Shown here piece after piece: positions 44,936 through 54,054 of a stretch of 64,000 nt of DNA (positions within the stretch are counted from its first letter, which is position 1; each line of letters begins with the position of its first letter). The position numbers and the translations under genes are program-made. The notes beneath the pieces are model-generated. The model ran no database searches and was not told where the DNA came from. It saw only the letters and a program-made list of their open reading frames with translations. Source of the DNA: Shewanella algae (GTDB lineage: Bacteria > Pseudomonadota > Gammaproteobacteria > Enterobacterales > Shewanellaceae); contig NZ_CP068230.1 in the NCBI RefSeq assembly GCF_009183365.2, positions 941,001 through 1,005,000 on the forward strand, given 5' to 3'.

Positions 44936-45766
44936 CTAACTGATGCTGAAGTCTTTGGTAAACAAGGCCTTCAGCGCATTGATATAGGCTTCGTCTTCCC
45001 TTGGACGCACCAAGAGTGCCAGTTCATCGCCCACTGGGGTAAAGCGGTAGTAGCTGAACAGCAGGTGGCCTGATTTTGGGGTCAGCTTCAGGTGTTGCTG
45101 TTGGATCTGCAGTTGCAGCGAGCTCTTGCTGTCCAATATGCCGGTCTCGAACTCGCCCCTGTGCAGTATGCCGCCGTCCACCAGGGTGAGTATGCTTGAG
45201 TAGGGCATGCCGAATTGCGACAACCCCAGGTTGACCGCGCTGTGTTTACGAAAATACTGGCCTATGCCGCCGCTGACTCTGTAACCACTGATAAGCTTGA
45301 GTCGGCTCTCATTGTTGACCTTGACCGCCATTCCCAGCGCTTTTTCCAGTATGTGTGCCTCTCTCAAGGTCAACTGTTTCAGGGTTGCCAGGGTACGCAG
45401 GCTGAAATTGCCTGGATTGATGATTTCACTTGAGAGTATCCGAGCCCATAGATCTTGCATCTTGCGATTGTGGATCTGCTCGGCCATTTGGAAGAATTGA
45501 TGTACCCAGTCGGGATCCAGCTCCACCCCGGTCACATCGGACGGGGTATAGCTCAGTGCCATGGCGTAGATGTTTTCCAGGTTGCGTTGGTACTGGGCTT
45601 GTTGTTTGTCGATGCGAAAGGCCGCCCGTTCGGCGACGCTGGCATTGGCGGGTTTATAGTCCTGCTCAGAGGCGAGTCCCAGCAGGCGCCCGAGGCGCAG
45701 TGCCTTCTTGCGGGCCGATGCCTGACCGGGTTCCTCTATTTCTCTGGGGAGTTTTTCCTCTGCCAT
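44936..45766 (-). CDS. TIGR03899 family protein
   Basis: The 276-residue soluble protein appears to match the TIGR03899 family of gammaproteobacteria. Features include AFRIDKQQAQYQRNLENIYAMAL and a helix DPDWVHQFFQMAEQIHNRKMQDLWARIL that recurs in DUF2806-like proteins. The function is unknown. It has no signal peptide or membrane helix. The role cannot be inferred from context, as neighbours are unrelated. Confidence 0.8.
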   Translation of the reverse strand: MAEEKLPREIEEPGQASARKKALRLGRLLGLASEQDYKPANASVAERAAFRIDKQQAQYQRNLENIYAMALSYTPSDVTGVELDPDWVHQFFQMAEQIHNRKMQDLWARILSSEIINPGNFSLRTLATLKQLTLREAHILEKALGMAVKVNNESRLKLISGYRVSGGIGQYFRKHSAVNLGLSQFGMPYSSILTLVDGGILHRGEFETGILDSKSSLQLQIQQQHLKLTPKSGHLLFSYYRFTPVGDELALLVRPREDEAYINALKALFTKDFSIS

Positions 45767-45831
45767 CTTGATTATCTTCTCGCGAAAACTGTGCTTCTTT
45801 ATGCATAATTTTCAGTTAGTTGTCCAGTAAT

Positions 45832-47034
45832 TCAGCCGGCTTCCTGCTGTTGGGTTTCTGTAACGAGGGCCTTGTGCCAACTGAGTTCGCGTCCGGGGGC
45901 CGGGTCCTTGGGCACCAGGCGTGCCAGCAACAGCGAACAGGCGGCGAGTCCGGCACCGATATAAAACACTGCCGCCGGTGAACTGAGCCAGAGCACTCCG
46001 AGCAATACCGGGATCACCACGGCCGCGATATGATTGATGGTAAAACTGACCGACATGGTGGCGGCAATGTCTTTGGGATCGGCAATTTTTTGGAAATAGG
46101 TCTTGATGGCAATCGCCATGGCAAACAGCAGATGGTCTATCACATAGAGCGCCGCTGCCATGTGGCCGTCCTCCACCAGGGCATAACTGATAAACAGCAG
46201 CACCAGACCGATATATTCCAGGGTCAGGGCGTGCCTTTCTCCTATGCGGCCGATAAAGCGACCTATGGCCGGGGCAAACAGCAGATTGACTACATAGTTG
46301 ATCAGAAACAGAGCCGTGATCTCACTGACGCTGTAACCGAACTTCTCCACCATCATAAAGCCGGCGAACACCATGAAGATTTGCCGTCTGGCTCCCGAGA
46401 AAAAGGTCAGTAGGTAATAGAGCCAGTAGCGTTTTCTGAGGATGATTTTCTTGTGCTGAACTTCGCCGGTATCGAACCTGGGGAAATAGCAGTAGAGAGT
46501 GATCACCATCAAAAGCCCCAAGGCGCCTATGAGGCTGTACATCCAGACATAGTCCAGCTTGAATACTGTCATCACCAACCATATGCTGCCGTAACCTCCC
46601 AGGGCGGCCGCGGCGCGCCATGACATGGCCTTTCCCATAAAACCGGCTGTCTGGGACTTGTCGACCCATTGCAGGGTCAGGGATTGATTGATGGTTTCAA
46701 AGTAGTGAAAGCCGACCGACATTAAAATGGTCGTCAGATAGAGCCCCAATACCTGGGGAAAGAAACCGGTAATGCCCACCCCGATACATAGCAGCGCCAG
46801 CGACAACAGGGCGAAGGCCTGTTCCTTGATCAACAGCAGCACAAAAATGGCGCTAAAGGCCAGAAACCCGGGAACCTCCCTGAGGCTTTGCAGCATGCCT
46901 ATTTCGGCGCCGGTAAATTGTGCTCTTTCAATAACAAAGTTGTTCAGCAGGGCCTGCCAGACGGCAAATACCAAGGACATGACAAAGGTCATCCACAGTA
47001 GCAAGGCCTGGGGATTGCGGGTTGGTTGCTGCAT
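45832..47034 (-). CDS. MFS transporter
   Basis: The 400-residue protein has about twelve hydrophobic segments and the MFS layout of two six-helix halves, with a central cytoplasmic loop (RFDTGEVQHKKIILRKRYW, about 190-210). GRFIGRIGERHAL in the loop between helices 8 and 9 resembles the MFS motif A repeat. The substrate is unknown. It is divergent from hemG, with no close partner gene. Confidence 0.88.
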   Translation of the reverse strand: MQQPTRNPQALLLWMTFVMSLVFAVWQALLNNFVIERAQFTGAEIGMLQSLREVPGFLAFSAIFVLLLIKEQAFALLSLALLCIGVGITGFFPQVLGLYLTTILMSVGFHYFETINQSLTLQWVDKSQTAGFMGKAMSWRAAAALGGYGSIWLVMTVFKLDYVWMYSLIGALGLLMVITLYCYFPRFDTGEVQHKKIILRKRYWLYYLLTFFSGARRQIFMVFAGFMMVEKFGYSVSEITALFLINYVVNLLFAPAIGRFIGRIGERHALTLEYIGLVLLFISYALVEDGHMAAALYVIDHLLFAMAIAIKTYFQKIADPKDIAATMSVSFTINHIAAVVIPVLLGVLWLSSPAAVFYIGAGLAACSLLLARLVPKDPAPGRELSWHKALVTETQQQEAG

Positions 47035-47343
47035 CTTGTTTCGAACATGGCTGGGGAGTATCAGCTTATGCTAATGCCTGAACCTGGAGATAACCAGAAA
47101 ACTTTGTTGAAAAAGATTATCCGCCTGTAAAGCCACTGTAGCGCCAGGGTTCCACTGCCATAGCGGCTTCTTGAGGGGCGGTTACTCAAAGGTTCCCACA
47201 GCGGTTATTTTTTGTGAACTACCCGGTATTTCCGCGGCTTGGACAGCGTTTCGCCCTTTGGCCGTGATCTGTTTCATGTAAATAAGCTAATGGATCACCT
47301 AAGATGACACCAGTACTAAGAGATTGAACTACTAGGGGTTAAG
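47035..47343. other. Divergent promoter region of MFS gene and hemG
   Basis: The 309-nt gap holds no gene I can support. The hemG ribosome site AGGGG lies 6 nt before its GTG. Confidence 0.6.
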
Positions 47344-47886
47344 GTGAGCAAGACTCTTCTGCTGTATTCCAGCGTGCATGGTCAGACCCGCAAGATCTGT
47401 GACGTTATGGCAAAGCAACTTGGCGCTCTGGGGCAGCAAGTGACCATGGCGGCGATTGATGATGCGCCGGATCTGGCCGATTTTGATCGGGTTGCCATTG
47501 GAGCCAGTATTCGTCACGGCAAACACAATCCCGCCGTATTCGACTATATCCGCCAACATCAGCAGCAGTTGGAAAGCAAGGCCAATGGTTTCTTTTCCGT
47601 GAGTCTGGTGGCGCGCAAGCCGGAAAAAAATACCCCTGAAACCAACCCTTACATGCAGGCGTTTCTTGCCAAGACTGAATGGAAGCCCAAGCAACTGGCT
47701 GTGTTCGGCGGCAATCTGGACTACCAGGGCTACGGGGCCATGGACAGAAATATCATACGTTTCATCATGTGGATCACCAAGGGGCCGACCGATCCCAATA
47801 CCTGCATCGAATACACAGATTGGGGCAAGGTGCAGGAATTTGCCGAGCAATTGGCGGCGCAAACTCTGATCTCCAGGGCGGGTTAA
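47344..47886 (+). CDS. hemG: Menaquinone-dependent protoporphyrinogen IX dehydrogenase
   Basis: The 180-residue flavodoxin-fold enzyme oxidises protoporphyrinogen IX to protoporphyrin in heme synthesis and feeds electrons to quinone. The FMN loop is LLYSSVHGQTRKICDVMA. GASIRHGKHNPAVFDYI, SLVARKPEKNTPETNPY (an insert that binds membrane) and FGGNLDYQGYGAMDRNIIRFIMWITKG match the family. GTG 47344 follows AGGGG. The next gene, a b-type cytochrome-like protein, begins 12 nt later. Confidence 0.95.
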   Translation: MSKTLLLYSSVHGQTRKICDVMAKQLGALGQQVTMAAIDDAPDLADFDRVAIGASIRHGKHNPAVFDYIRQHQQQLESKANGFFSVSLVARKPEKNTPETNPYMQAFLAKTEWKPKQLAVFGGNLDYQGYGAMDRNIIRFIMWITKGPTDPNTCIEYTDWGKVQEFAEQLAAQTLISRAG

Positions 47887-47898
47887 AGCGAGGCTGAA

Positions 47899-48423
47899 AT
47901 GGCTCTGTTGCAACGTCTTTGGCGCTTCTATAGTGCCCATCAACACTTGTTGTTAATCCTCTTGTGCCTGTTTCTGGTGCTGGGCAGTGGCAGTCTGATG
48001 ATGATCCGCAGCATCAGGGCCGGTGCCGGCTTCTGGGATCTGAGCCATGTTTATCTCGGGCTCCTGTGCGTACCTTTGTCGCTGACATTTCTTGTGAGCA
48101 ACTGCACCTCGGGCCGCTGGCGCCAGTATTTCAGCCTGTTTATCGGTGATTGGCGTCAGATAGGCGCCGATATCGGCGGCTTGTTCAAAGGCAAGTTACC
48201 GGTCGCCGGAGGCAAGGGGCTGTTCAGCCTGATAGAAGGGCTGGGGATGTTGCTGCTGCTGGGTGTGGCCCTGACCGGCCTGCTCTGGTATTTGACCCAA
48301 GGCTCCAGTGATGCGCTGTTCTGGCGAGGCTGGCACAAACATCTGGCCCACGGTTTTATTGGCTTTTTGGTAGTACACGCCATCTGTGCCCTCAGTCATC
48401 TGCTTGACTTCTTTCGTCAGTAG
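47899..48423 (+). CDS. Cytochrome b561-like membrane protein
   Basis: The 174-residue protein has four likely transmembrane helices with well-placed His: SHVYLGLL near residue 50 and WHKHLAHGFIGFLVVHAICALSH in the last helix. This is the Ni-hydrogenase/cytochrome b561 (PF01292-like) pattern for heme ligation. It follows hemG by 12 nt and is probably co-transcribed. A role in passing electrons between HemG and the quinone pool is attractive but only inferred. Confidence 0.75.
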   Translation: MALLQRLWRFYSAHQHLLLILLCLFLVLGSGSLMMIRSIRAGAGFWDLSHVYLGLLCVPLSLTFLVSNCTSGRWRQYFSLFIGDWRQIGADIGGLFKGKLPVAGGKGLFSLIEGLGMLLLLGVALTGLLWYLTQGSSDALFWRGWHKHLAHGFIGFLVVHAICALSHLLDFFRQ

Positions 48424-48451
48424 GGCGCTGAAAGTCAAAAGCTTTGACAAT

Positions 48452-48479
48452 AAAAATGCCGCTGTTAAGCGGCATTTTT
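48452..48479. terminator. Bidirectional terminator between cytochrome-like gene and fadD
   Basis: AAAAATGCCGCT / AGCGGCATTTTT forms a 12-bp stem with a GTTA loop and A/T runs on both sides. It serves the convergent genes ending at 48423 and 48487. Confidence 0.95.
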
Positions 48480-48486
48480 ATCTGAC

Positions 48487-50103
48487 TTATTTGCGCAGTT
48501 CACGCCTGAGTATCTTGCCGACCGTGCTCTTGGGCAGTTGGGCGACAAACTCTATCACCTTGGGCACCTTGTAGGCCGCGAGCTCCGCTCGGCAGTGTGC
48601 TTCTATGGCTGCTTGAGCCTTGGCGGCATCGACCTCAGGTTTGAGCACTATTACCGCCTTGACGGCTTCACCGCTGCGCTCATCTTCAACACCGATAACC
48701 GCGCATTCAAGTACCAACTCACAGCGAGCCAGCACGTTTTCGACTTCGTTGGGGTAAACATTGAAGCCGGAAACGATAATCAGATCTTTCTTGCGATCCA
48801 CTATGCTGTGATAGCCATCTTCACTCTCAATGGCGATATCTCCTGTCTTGAAGAAGCCATCCTCTGTCATCACAGCCGCAGTTTCATCGGGCTTTTGCCA
48901 GTAACCACTCATCACCTGAGGGCCGCGCACCGCCAGTTCACCGGCTTGACCCGGTGGCAGGGGCTGGTCATTGCCATCGAGAATTTGCACTTGAGTCTCG
49001 ATAACCGGTTTGCCTATGCTGCCCAGACGTTCCAGTCCCGGCGCGTTGAGGGAGATAACCGGCGAGGTTTCACTCAGGCCATAGCCCTCAGATATGGTGC
49101 AGCCTGTGGTTTGTTGCCAGAGTTTGGCTGCCGCTTCGGTGAGGGCGGTACCGCCTGAAATAGTGATCTTCAGATGGGAGAAGTCCAGTTCACGGAAGGC
49201 TTGCTGGTGGCACAGACCGACAAAAAGGGTGTTAAGCCCGGCAAATCCGGTAAAGGGATATTTGGCCAAGGTCTTGATCAGCGAGGCTATGTCCCTCGGG
49301 TTGGGAATAAGTACTGTCAGAGCGCCGCGCTCGAAGTAAAGCACCAGATTCACCAAAAAGGCGTAAATATGGTAGATGGGTAGCGGGGCGACGAAGATCT
49401 CTTCCCCCTGTACCAGGTTGGCGCCGATACGGGATTCACATTGCAGGGCGTTGGCAATCAGATTTCTGTGGCTGAGCATGGCCCCCTTGGAAAGGCCTGT
49501 GGTACCGCCCGTGTATTGCAGCGCCACCAAATCGTCCAGAGTCAGCTTTACTTCACTGAATTCCAGCTGACGTCCCAGCTCAAGGACCTTGGTGAATTCG
49601 ATATTTTTCAGGCCGGTTCTGGGCTGAATTTGCGGCTCGATAAGATCCAGCGGGTGGGTGGAAATCACAGTTTCAATCGGGGTGCTGGCAACGACCTTGG
49701 CCAGAATGGGCAAGAGATCTGACAGTACCACCAGCGCCTTGGCGCCGGAGTCCTTGAACTGATGGATCAATTCCCGCTCGGTATACAGGGGGTTGGTATT
49801 CACCAGCACCAGGCCTGCGCGAATTGCGCCATAGGCAGCAATAACGAACTGGCTGATATTGGGTAGCTGGATGGCGATGCGATCGCCGACTTGCAACTGG
49901 GTGTTGTGTTGCAGGAAAGCGGCAAAGGCGCGTGAGTCCCTCTCCAGTTCCCGAAAGCTGATGGCCTTGCCGAGGCAGGCAAAGGCGCTCTTGTCGCCGT
50001 AACGCTCACAACTACTGACTATCATATCTGCAAGAGAGTCATAGCGGGAAAAATCCAACTGAGTCTGGCTATCGTATACCTGATTCTGTATCACTCTTGT
50101 CAT
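48487..50103 (-). CDS. fadD: Long-chain acyl-CoA synthetase
   Basis: The 538-residue AMP-binding enzyme activates fatty acids with ATP and CoA. Key motifs are YTGGTTGLSKGAMLSHRN (P-loop), GYGLSETSP, GDIAIESEDGYHSIVDRKKD and the terminal Lys region KSTVGKILRREL. Length suits FadD. The start at 50103 is the ATG after AGGAAAAGGTG; a GTG one codon upstream is possible. It is alone on the minus strand. Confidence 0.93.
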   Translation of the reverse strand: MTRVIQNQVYDSQTQLDFSRYDSLADMIVSSCERYGDKSAFACLGKAISFRELERDSRAFAAFLQHNTQLQVGDRIAIQLPNISQFVIAAYGAIRAGLVLVNTNPLYTERELIHQFKDSGAKALVVLSDLLPILAKVVASTPIETVISTHPLDLIEPQIQPRTGLKNIEFTKVLELGRQLEFSEVKLTLDDLVALQYTGGTTGLSKGAMLSHRNLIANALQCESRIGANLVQGEEIFVAPLPIYHIYAFLVNLVLYFERGALTVLIPNPRDIASLIKTLAKYPFTGFAGLNTLFVGLCHQQAFRELDFSHLKITISGGTALTEAAAKLWQQTTGCTISEGYGLSETSPVISLNAPGLERLGSIGKPVIETQVQILDGNDQPLPPGQAGELAVRGPQVMSGYWQKPDETAAVMTEDGFFKTGDIAIESEDGYHSIVDRKKDLIIVSGFNVYPNEVENVLARCELVLECAVIGVEDERSGEAVKAVIVLKPEVDAAKAQAAIEAHCRAELAAYKVPKVIEFVAQLPKSTVGKILRRELRK

Positions 50104-50338
50104 CACCTTTTCCTTTGGGATTTGTTATTGTTATTTGGTTTTGAATGCTTATTTAGCCCTGATATTAACTCTGGCCCCTGTCTCCCCCGAGACTTTCTGC
50201 GCTGTGCTGAATGCAGCGCCAAAAAGTTTTGCAACGATCTGGATTCAGGTTAGAGGCAAAGCACGGCCAAGGCAATGGTGGCGAATGAAAAATCCTGTTC
50301 AATAAATGGGTTAATCGACTGTAATTAAGGATAAAAAC

Positions 50339-50908
50339 ATGCAGCAACTGCGGATAAAGTTTATTTCCGGTAGCCTGAGAAAGGGCTCGTTCAACACCCG
50401 TCTAGCCCATTATGCCGCCGCCGTGGCCGCCGAGCTGGGGCTGGAGTCTGAGGTGCTGACACTGAATGCGTTTCCCATGCCCCTGCTCAATCAGGATGAC
50501 GAGGCCGAATTTGGCGCCCCCGAAGCTGCCGTGGCACTCAAGGGAAAGCTGTTGCAGAGCGATTGTCTGGTGCTGGTGTGCCCCGAGTACAATGGTTCCA
50601 TAACTGCGGCATTGAAAAATGCCATCGATTGGCTGTCCCGCCCGGCAACTCAGCCCGCGGGCAATGTATTTGCCGGTAAATGGGTGGCCCTGATGGCGGC
50701 AAGCCCGGGAGTACTCGGAGGGCTCAGAGGCTTGACCCCGGTCCGCGAGCTGATGTTCAACCTGGGGGCGCAGGTATTGCCCGAGCAGTTGGCGCTTGCC
50801 AAGGCTCACGAAGCCTTTACCGAAGATGGTTCTCTGCTGGGAGATTACCAGCAGAGCAAGGTGAAAAGCATACTGCAGGGGCTGATTGCCCAGCAGAGCA
50901 AAGGATAA
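50339..50908 (+). CDS. NAD(P)H-dependent FMN reductase-like protein
   Basis: The 189-residue flavoprotein of the NADPH_FMN_red family (PF03358-like) has the phosphate loop SGSLRKGSFNTRLA and the isoalloxazine motif CPEYNGSITAALKNAIDWLSR. Members reduce quinones, chromate or azo dyes with NAD(P)H. The in vivo substrate cannot be read from sequence. It is divergent from fadD, 235 nt away. Confidence 0.9.
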   Translation: MQQLRIKFISGSLRKGSFNTRLAHYAAAVAAELGLESEVLTLNAFPMPLLNQDDEAEFGAPEAAVALKGKLLQSDCLVLVCPEYNGSITAALKNAIDWLSRPATQPAGNVFAGKWVALMAASPGVLGGLRGLTPVRELMFNLGAQVLPEQLALAKAHEAFTEDGSLLGDYQQSKVKSILQGLIAQQSKG

Positions 50909-50957
50909 AAAAGCGGGCGGCGAAGCAGGGTGAAACACTTCGCCGCCCTGAGGCAAC

Positions 50958-52364
50958 TCAAGGGGCAAAAAATACCGACTTCTGGCTGACGCTATTATCT
51001 GGTGCATCGGCCTCGGTCACTTTAAACAGCAGATTGCTGCGGTTGTTGTCGATTTGCGCCACAGGCACAGTCAGGGTCAGCGGCAATTCATACTGCTCGC
51101 CGGCGGCGATGTGAACGCTATTGGTCGACAACTTATAGGGCAGGGCGCCGCTGATCTCTATCTGGTAGTGCTTATCCTGCTGGGTCTTATTGCGTATTTT
51201 CAGCAGATAGCTGTTTTCTATGCCGTCATCCAGGGTTTCCCGGTACAGGCTCTGGCGGTCGCGGATCACATTGAGCGTGATAGGATCCCGCGAGTAGATA
51301 TCCAGCCCCATGGTGCAGAGTATGAGCAACAAGGCGGCGCCATAGCCAATAAAGCGTTTGCGCTGCCATAGTGGCGGAGTTTGCCCGGTCAGCGACTCTT
51401 CACTGGTATAGGAGATGAGCCCAGGGCGATAACCAAACTTGCTCATGGTCTGATCGCAGGCATCGACGCAGGCGCCACAGTTGATGCACTCATATTGCAG
51501 GCCGTTACGAATATCTATCCCGGTGGGACACACCTCGACGCAGAGATTACAGTCGACACAGTCGCCAAGCTCTGTGGCTTGCTTGCGCTTTCTTGGGCCA
51601 CGGCTCTCACCCCGCTGGGCATCATAGGTCACTGTCTTGGTGAAGGAATCGAACATAGCTGATTGGAATCTGGCGTAAGGGCAGCAGTGCAGGCACATCT
51701 GCTCACGCATCCAACCGGCATTGAGATAGGTACACAGGGCAAAAAAGTACACCCAGGCGCTATCCCAAAAACCGGCGGAGAAGGTAAAAATCTCCGGATA
51801 CAGCTGCTTGGCCGGTACAAAGTAGGCGATAAAGCCACAGCCGGTGATTAGAGACATTAAAATCCACAGCAGATGTTTGCCGCCGCGCTTGCCGGCCTTA
51901 CTGACCGTCATGGGCGAGGCATCCAGCTTGATCCTCTGGTTACGGCTGCCTTCCAGCTTCTCTTCTACCCAGGCAAAGCCGAACGTCCAGGCGGTTTGCG
52001 GGCAGAGATAACCACACCAGACCCGGCCCCAAAACAGGGTCACAAAAAACAGTGCAAAGGCGGCGGCGATAAAGAACCAGGCCAACAGGGTAAAATCCTG
52101 GGGCCAGAGGCTGCTGCCAAAAAAGTAAAACTGTTGATTGGCCAGATCGAACCAGATGGCCTGTCGTCCCTGCCAGTCGATAAAGGGCAGTAACAGAAAC
52201 AGGGCTATCAACAGGGCGTTGAGGCCGCTGCGCCAACGTTGAAAATAACCGCGTTGGCTACGAAAGTGGATTTTGCCGCCTTTGTGGCTGCTTTTCTTGT
52301 CTTGGGGGGAGGGGATAAAAGTGACCGGAATCGCTTCCGATGACTGTCTTGCCTGTTGAACCAT
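50958..52364 (-). CDS. ccoG: Cytochrome c oxidase accessory protein CcoG
   Basis: The 468-residue protein is a membrane-bound 4Fe-4S protein of the RdxA/FixG/CcoG family that helps Cu delivery to cbb3 oxidase. It has about five transmembrane helices. CGYLCPQTAWTFGF and two clusters (CVDCNLCVEVCP and CINCGACVDACD) are present, followed by an Ig-like C-terminal domain (FixG_C). AGGA lies 6 nt upstream of its ATG. A sigma-54 promoter at 52404-52419 and two palindromes further upstream link it to the adjacent regulator. Confidence 0.95.
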   Translation of the reverse strand: MVQQARQSSEAIPVTFIPSPQDKKSSHKGGKIHFRSQRGYFQRWRSGLNALLIALFLLLPFIDWQGRQAIWFDLANQQFYFFGSSLWPQDFTLLAWFFIAAAFALFFVTLFWGRVWCGYLCPQTAWTFGFAWVEEKLEGSRNQRIKLDASPMTVSKAGKRGGKHLLWILMSLITGCGFIAYFVPAKQLYPEIFTFSAGFWDSAWVYFFALCTYLNAGWMREQMCLHCCPYARFQSAMFDSFTKTVTYDAQRGESRGPRKRKQATELGDCVDCNLCVEVCPTGIDIRNGLQYECINCGACVDACDQTMSKFGYRPGLISYTSEESLTGQTPPLWQRKRFIGYGAALLLILCTMGLDIYSRDPITLNVIRDRQSLYRETLDDGIENSYLLKIRNKTQQDKHYQIEISGALPYKLSTNSVHIAAGEQYELPLTLTVPVAQIDNNRSNLLFKVTEADAPDNSVSQKSVFFAP

Positions 52365-52403
52365 GCTACTTCCTGAATGACGACTGACACACGGCTAGGC
52401 AAT

Positions 52404-52419
52404 GGCAAGAGGCGTGCCA
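52404..52419 (-). promoter_or_regulatory. Sigma-54 promoter of ccoG
   Basis: Read on the minus strand, TGGCACG-CCTC-TTGCC is an almost ideal -24/-12 element. It lies 40-55 nt upstream of the ccoG start codon. Confidence 0.85.
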
Positions 52420-52484
52420 GTTAAAATTTATGTTTAACTTATTGATTCATATCTAATATTATTTCATTGGGATAAAGAAAAGAT

Positions 52485-52516
52485 CACGACATAGCGTGAG
52501 TTGGCGATATATCGTG
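52485..52516. promoter_or_regulatory. Paired palindromes (likely activator sites) upstream of ccoG
   Basis: Two 14-bp near-palindromes, CACGACATAGCGTG (52485-52498) and GGCGATATATCGTG (52503-52516), have centres 18 bp apart. They are 66-97 bp upstream of the -24 element, the usual place for an enhancer-binding activator. Each matches the perfect palindrome at 54039-54052 in 12 of 14 positions. Confidence 0.75.
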
Positions 52517-52548
52517 ACTTTTGTGGTTTTTGGTTTTCAGCCTCGGCT

Positions 52549-53988
52549 TCAACTGCCCTGGCGGCGGATCCCCAGCTTTTGCATCCGCGATCTCAAGGTG
52601 CTGGGGGGCACTCCAAGACTGCTCGCCGCGCCCCTTGGGCCGGATATTCGCCATTGGCAGGCGTCCAGTGTCGCCTTGATATGGGCCGCTTCCACTTCGG
52701 CCAGAGTCTGACCCACGGCCGGCAGCGGCGTATCGCTGGGCAAGGGAGCGAGATGCAGTATCGGCTCACGGGCAAGAATGGCTTCCCGTTCCAGCAGGTT
52801 TTGCAATTCACGCACATTCCCCGGCCATTGATATTGCATCATCCGCCGCAGACTATCGCCATCAACGCCCGCCAGCGGTTTACCCAGTTTCAATGACAGG
52901 CTCTTGAGCAGTTGTTGTACCAGCTCGGGAATATCTTCCCGCCGCTGTCTCAGTGCCGGAACCTTGAGCGGAAAGACATTGAGCCGGTAGAAGAGATCCA
53001 TCCGGAACAGGCCTTGCTCCACCCGCTGCTGCAGATCGTGATGAGTGGCGGCGATCAGCCGAATGTCCACCTTGATACTGTCACTGCCGCCGACGCGTTC
53101 AAACTCCTGCTCCTGAATAACCCGCAGCAGCTTGGACTGAGCCTCGAGACTGAGCTCGGCCACTTCATCAAGGAACAGGGTGCCTCTATGGGCCAGTTCG
53201 AAGCGCCCCTTGCGCCGCTGGCTGGCGCCGGTAAAGGCACCTTTCTCATGGCCGAACAGCTCACTCTCCAAGAGCCCGGCAGAGAAGGCGGCGCAGTTGA
53301 CCGAGATCATAGGTTTGTCTTTGCGGCTGCTGAGTCGGTGCAACTGGCGGGCGACCAGCTCCTTGCCTGTGCCGTTTTCCCCTTGGATCAATACGGTACT
53401 GTCGGTATTGGCCACCAGGCGCAGCTGTTTGAGCAGGGTTTGGATCATCGGGCTGTTACCGGCGATCTGCTGGGTGCCCGTCTTGTCTTCCAGCTCGGCC
53501 TGCAGCCAGGAGTTTTCCGAGGCCAGCTGTTCCGACAGTGCCTGCACCTGCTCCAGCGCCTGACGCAGCGACAACTCAGTCTGCTTTTGCAGGCTGATGT
53601 CACGAAATATCGCTACTACGCCCTTGAGCTTACCGTCCTGCCACACAGGCGTGGAACTATAGTGTACGGGAAAGCAGCTGCCGTCCTTGCGCCAGAAGAC
53701 CTCAGTGGTGATTTCTCTGGCTTTACCATCTTTAAGCGTCTGATAGATTGGGCAATCTTCGTGGGGGTAGACACTGCCATCGGCGTGGCTGTGGTGGTGA
53801 AAGTCGTGGATCTTGCGCCCCAATAGCTCGGCGGCGCTCCAGCCGGTCATCTTCTCGGCGGCCGGGTTGATAAAGACGGCATTACCTTTAAGATCAAAAC
53901 CATAAATGCCTTCACTGACGGCATTGAGCAAGAGGCGGTTTTCGGGTAAAAAGCTGTTTGAGTCAGACAAGGGCGGCTCCTTCGGCAC
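52549..53988 (-). CDS. PAS-domain sigma-54-dependent transcription activator
   Basis: The 479-residue activator has an N-terminal PAS domain (about 17-130), with the unusual HHHSHADGSVYPHEDCPIY segment and a second Cys in KDGSCFPVHY, a coiled linker (131-168) and an AAA+ domain with Walker A GENGTGKE (203-210), GAFTGA (250-255) and GTLFLDEVAEL. A Fis-type HTH lies at the end (GAASSLGVPPSTLRSRMQKLG). The adjacent Cys and His residues could sense redox or metal. It is next to ccoG and has matching palindromes at both promoters, so it probably activates ccoG and may control itself. Confidence 0.9.
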   Translation of the reverse strand: MPKEPPLSDSNSFLPENRLLLNAVSEGIYGFDLKGNAVFINPAAEKMTGWSAAELLGRKIHDFHHHSHADGSVYPHEDCPIYQTLKDGKAREITTEVFWRKDGSCFPVHYSSTPVWQDGKLKGVVAIFRDISLQKQTELSLRQALEQVQALSEQLASENSWLQAELEDKTGTQQIAGNSPMIQTLLKQLRLVANTDSTVLIQGENGTGKELVARQLHRLSSRKDKPMISVNCAAFSAGLLESELFGHEKGAFTGASQRRKGRFELAHRGTLFLDEVAELSLEAQSKLLRVIQEQEFERVGGSDSIKVDIRLIAATHHDLQQRVEQGLFRMDLFYRLNVFPLKVPALRQRREDIPELVQQLLKSLSLKLGKPLAGVDGDSLRRMMQYQWPGNVRELQNLLEREAILAREPILHLAPLPSDTPLPAVGQTLAEVEAAHIKATLDACQWRISGPRGAASSLGVPPSTLRSRMQKLGIRRQGS

Positions 53989-54001
53989 TGATGACTGCGC
54001 C

Positions 54002-54030
54002 AGTATAGAGCCGCTTACAGGGCTTGTCAG
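54002..54030 (-). promoter_or_regulatory. Sigma-70 promoter of the PAS activator gene
   Basis: On the minus strand, CTGACA (54025-54030) and TATACT (54002-54007) are separated by 17 bp. They lie just upstream of the activator start at 53988. Confidence 0.65.
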
Positions 54031-54038
54031 TACAGATT

Positions 54039-54052
54039 CACGATATATCGTG
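54039..54052. promoter_or_regulatory. Perfect palindrome upstream of activator promoter
   Basis: CACGATATATCGTG is a perfect 14-bp palindrome, 9 bp upstream of the -35 hexamer. It matches the two sites before ccoG and is likely where the activator binds its own promoter. Confidence 0.75.
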
Positions 54053-54054
54053 CC

